Assembly: GCA_040757035.1 (NCBI GenBank)
Contig: JBFLYM010000012.1
Span: 1 to 22,760, forward strand
DNA length: 22,760 bases
Direction: 5' to 3'
DNA from: JAHJBR01 sp040757035
GTDB taxonomy: Archaea > Micrarchaeota > Micrarchaeia > Anstonellales > Bilamarchaeaceae
Positions 20,763 to 22,760 of the stretch are shown one piece after another; the first letter of the stretch is position 1, and every line of letters starts with the position of its first letter. The notes under the pieces are model-generated. The model was not told the origin of the DNA. It searched no databases and saw only the letters and a program-made list of their open reading frames with translations. The translations under genes and the position numbers were made by a program.

Positions 20763-21394
20763 AGCTTGCTATCTGAGTTAGGATAGAGCATATATTTTGT
20801 CGTTTTTCCACTTACAACGAATTTGCCATTTGCAAGCATTTGTGCGATTTTTTTCACACCGCAGTGTTCTAAAATCCGAAGTTTTTCATGTACTTCTTCC
20901 GCATTTTTGCATTCAGAAATATCGGTAACTGTTTGATAGAGAATAGGTCCTGTATCAAGTCCTTCGGTTACAAGATGAATTGTTATCCCACTTACCTTAC
21001 ATCCATATTCAAATGCCTGTTTTTGAGCATCAATACCTGGGAATGCAGGAAGAAGCGATGGATGAAGATTAATTATTTTATTTGAATATTCTTCAAGCAA
21101 TTTTTTTGCCTTTATCAAAAGCATGTAGCCAAGCAAATAGATATAATCAATCTTATAAGAATCAACAATTCTTTTTATTTCCAAATCCATTTCTTCACGC
21201 GTTGTAAAGTTTTCCTTTTTCACAATGTAAAATGGAATGTTTGCATTTTTGGCGCGTTGTATTACCATCGCATCAGATTTATCTGTAATCAATACTTTAA
21301 TTTCTACATTCTTTATCTCATCGTTTTTTATTCCATCTACAAGCGCTTGAAAATTAGTTCCATTTCCACTAGCAAGAACTGCAAACGATACCAT
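20759..21394 (-). CDS. purN: Phosphoribosylglycinamide formyltransferase
   Basis: 211 aa; transfers formyl from 10-formyl-THF to GAR in purine synthesis. FAVLASGNGTNFQALVDGIK is the phosphate-binding N-terminus, and the catalytic triad is Asn109 and His111 in NLHPSLLPAFPG and Asp147 in GLDTGPI, with usual spacing. All residues intact, normal length. The ATG at 21394 is fixed by a TATA box 25 bp upstream; the 27 codons ahead of it in frame would overlap that box. No other pur gene is in the window. Relatives acting on other formyl acceptors exist, but the motifs fit GAR transformylase. Confidence 0.92.
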   Translation of the reverse strand: MVSFAVLASGNGTNFQALVDGIKNDEIKNVEIKVLITDKSDAMVIQRAKNANIPFYIVKKENFTTREEMDLEIKRIVDSYKIDYIYLLGYMLLIKAKKLLEEYSNKIINLHPSLLPAFPGIDAQKQAFEYGCKVSGITIHLVTEGLDTGPILYQTVTDISECKNAEEVHEKLRILEHCGVKKIAQMLANGKFVVSGKTTKYMLYPNSDSKL

Positions 21395-21414
21395 ATCATC
21401 AATATAGATATCAA

Positions 21415-21424
21415 TATATTTAAA
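21415..21424 (-). promoter_or_regulatory. TATA box of purN
   Basis: Minus-strand TTTAAATATA, centred 25 bp before the purN ATG, giving a leaderless mRNA and fixing the start codon. Confidence 0.65.
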
Positions 21425-21511
21425 ACGTGATGAATAACATTCTTTTATTATTAATTTTTTCTGCGAAAGAACCAAGATCCAAAAGATCTAGATCTAGATT
21501 CGGATTTAAAT

Positions 21512-21652
21512 GCAGAGATGGCGGAACCTGGTAACGCGCTAGACTTGAGTTTTTTATTTGAAATGTGAAGCATTGAAATATGAAAATTCATCAAAAATAT
21601 TAAGACATCTAGTGCCCTTTTGGGTTTAGGAGTTCAAATCTCCTTCTCTGCG
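21512..21652 (+). tRNA. tRNA-Ser(UGA) with a 57-nt intron
   Basis: Acceptor GCAGAGA pairs with TCTCTGC (ending 21651), discriminator G at 21652 as in serine tRNAs. Anticodon stem CTAGA/TCTAG, loop CTTGAG plus A (anticodon UGA). Long variable arm CCC-TTTT-GGG; T-arm AGGAG-TTCAAAT-CTCCT. The intron after position 37 covers 21550-21606: exon CTTG pairs with intron TAAG, with bulges AGT and ACA, a canonical BHB. Reading the anticodon as GAG (Leu) would break the 7-nt loop and clash with discriminator G. The upstream flank carries a doubled AGATCT palindrome (about 21484-21498). Confidence 0.9.
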
Positions 21653-21753
21653 TACTTAAATCAACGGAAGGAAGTTAACTTAGGACAATATATGTGTAAA
21701 TGCTGGAGATAGAATTAAAAATAGTAGAAGAAAATAATTAATTGGTGCAATCA

Positions 21754-22464
21754 ATGAAACGATTAAGAATAAGTGTTTATGGTCGAGTTCAACGAGTTGG
21801 CTATAGAGACGCTGTTGCAGAAATAGCTAGAAAATTGAAAATACTCGGAACTGTTAGAAATTTGGAAGACGAGGTCTCTGTTGAAATTATAGTAGAGGGA
21901 GAAGAAAAACAGTTTGATGAATTTTTAAAACAAATAAATATAAAGGAGCAAACTATCGACGTTGAAAATATAGTAGTATATGAGGAGAAAGCAACCGGAA
22001 AGTTTAAATACTTTAAAATCATCAGAGGAGAACCGAACGAAGAACTTGGAGAAAGAATTGATGTTGCTGGAAAATATCTATATAGTATCAAAAATACTCA
22101 AGAAAGTATGAAAAAAACCATGGAGAATATAGAAAGAACCCAAGGAGGTATGGAGAAGACTCAAAAGAGAATGGAGAGGACTCAAGAAAGTATGAAAAAA
22201 ACCATGGAGAATATAGAAAGAACCCAAGGAGGTATGGAGAAGACTCAAAAGAGAATGGAGAGGACTCAAGAAAGTATGAAAAATTTGCAAATAAAAACAA
22301 TTGAAAAATTAGACGAATTTCATAAAGATACTACAGATAGATTTGACGTAATGGAAAGTAAATATGGTAAAGTATCGGAAAGTTTAGAAATGATTTCAAA
22401 AGATCTTCATAAATTAGTCGAAATTCTTGCAGTTTTTAAGCCACACGATATCAAATCGAAGTAG
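21754..22464 (+). CDS. Acylphosphatase fused to a heptad-repeat coiled coil
   Basis: 236 aa. Residues 1-92 are an acylphosphatase: YGRVQRVGYRDAVAEIARKL with catalytic Arg18, and LGTVRN with catalytic Asn36; Gly is replaced by Arg in the VQGVG loop (VQRVG). The enzyme hydrolyses acyl phosphates. After a linker, residues 115-176 are two exact 28-residue repeats plus a part, each made of four heptads starting TQxxMxx or TMxxIxx, then a further helical tail (IEKLDEFHKDTTDRFDVMES). A long parallel coiled coil and oligomer are expected. SD GGTG lies eight bases before the ATG at 21754. Function of the fusion is unknown. Confidence 0.88.
   Translation: MKRLRISVYGRVQRVGYRDAVAEIARKLKILGTVRNLEDEVSVEIIVEGEEKQFDEFLKQINIKEQTIDVENIVVYEEKATGKFKYFKIIRGEPNEELGERIDVAGKYLYSIKNTQESMKKTMENIERTQGGMEKTQKRMERTQESMKKTMENIERTQGGMEKTQKRMERTQESMKNLQIKTIEKLDEFHKDTTDRFDVMESKYGKVSESLEMISKDLHKLVEILAVFKPHDIKSK
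22096..22281 (+). repeat. Exact 84-bp tandem duplication in the coiled coil
   Basis: 22096-22179 and 22180-22263 are identical in all 84 bases, with 18 bp of a third copy after them. Identity at silent sites means the duplication is recent or kept by conversion. Each unit is four heptads, so changes in copy number lengthen the rod without shifting register. Confidence 0.95.
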
Positions 22465-22554
22465 CTAATTCTTGATTTATTTCATTGATAAAATATTACG
22501 GTAATGTTTGCAAAAAGCATATAGTTGTCGTATTTGATGGAGAAAAACGATAAC

Positions 22555-22617
22555 TTTAAATATAAGCTAGTTCATAATAAATTACAATACTATTAGAATT
22601 AATTGAGGTGAAACTAT
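22555..22617 (+). promoter_or_regulatory. Promoter and SD with no proper gene behind them
   Basis: TTTAAATATA (22555-22564) is a strong TATA box, and GAGGTGAAA (about 22605-22613) is a good SD. The only start in range (GTG at 22622) gives 11 codons before a stop. TGAAACTAT (22609-22617) pairs with ATAGTTTCA (22662-22670). Either a short RNA or peptide is made, or the gene once driven from here has been replaced. Confidence 0.45.
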
Positions 22618-22653
22618 AGGTGTGGCAGCAGTTCAACCTTACCTCCCAATGAG

Positions 22654-22760
22654 TTAGGCACATAGTTTCATTGCACTCAAAATCTCCCGTTGCCTTTTCC
22701 CTATTTCAGTAGTTATCAAATCTCCATTCTGAAGCTCTACCTTCTTTATCTTCTCGAGTT
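22654..22760 (-). CDS. C-terminal end of an unidentified gene (partial)
   Basis: Minus-strand codons from the window edge read LEKIKKVELQNGDLITTEIG then KRQREILSAMKLCA and stop. The composition is protein-like and uninterrupted for 34 codons, and the stop is at 22654. Too short to assign. It converges with the unoccupied promoter at 22555. Confidence 0.45.
   Translation of the reverse strand, partial: LEKIKKVELQNGDLITTEIGKRQREILSAMKLCA

Noticed and set aside
21512..21652. Reading the split tRNA as Leu(GAG)
   Set aside because: That needs a misplaced loop; discriminator G, the 7-nt loop with UGA and the BHB position all favour Ser.
22078..22290. Repeated hydrophobic minus-strand frames
   Set aside because: Antisense images of the heptad repeats in the acylphosphatase fusion.

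Overview
The window is a compact, AT-rich archaeal chromosome segment. Archaeal-type ribosomal proteins (L31e, L39e, LX, S19e, and S13/S4/S11 with RNA polymerase subunit D), aIF6, prefoldin alpha, PDCD5, CDP-archaeol synthase, RPA, an archaeo-eukaryotic primase and a methanococcal-type S-layer protein settle the domain. Short reduced proteins, overlapping convergent genes, leaderless promoters (a TATA box about 25 bp before the start codon) and many unusual tRNA introns suggest a DPANN lineage, perhaps ARMAN/Micrarchaeota-like. That placement is inference; there is no 16S gene here.

Layout. 1-760: inverted repeats, an orphan repeat unit, and a minus-strand tRNA-Leu(UAA) with two introns. 825-4289: a six-TM membrane protein, CDP-archaeol synthase and an S49 peptidase sharing one palindromic TATA element, then a flippase-like membrane protein. 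4345-4543: intron-bearing tRNA-Thr(CGU). 4550-10486: a minus-strand information-processing cluster reading S19e, PDCD5, L39e, L31e, aIF6, LX, prefoldin alpha, FtsY, a 65-aa Cys protein and a PIN protein. It is interrupted at the 3' end of ftsY by an AbiEi/AbiEii-like toxin-antitoxin cassette flanked by 79-bp direct copies of the ftsY end. 10555-13405: S-layer gene with terminator and distant promoter. 13571-14989: primase and a small unknown gene. 15217-17715: S13-S4-S11-RpoD operon with a leader hairpin. 17775-18123: tRNA-Leu(GAG) with the same two-intron design as tRNA-Leu(UAA). 18233-22464: ACT protein, short NFACT/RqcH-like protein, RPA, PurN, intron-bearing tRNA-Ser(UGA), and an acylphosphatase fused to a heptad-repeat coiled coil. 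The right edge has a promoter and SD with no proper gene behind them and the tail of a minus-strand gene.

Most striking are two systems. First, both tRNA-Leu genes are split twice. A D-loop intron has a convincing bulge-helix-bulge (BHB), and a T-loop intron of 166-210 nt is built largely of tandem ~51-52 nt hairpin repeats shared between the two genes; the repeat also occurs outside a tRNA at 142-192. Second, a 1.4-kb toxin-antitoxin cassette sits in the 3' end of the essential ftsY gene, restores its reading frame with a synonymous copy and leaves the old gene end as a remnant, yet carries no visible integrase.

Coordinates of introns, starts and small sites come from reading by eye; homology assignments come from motif recognition, not database searches.
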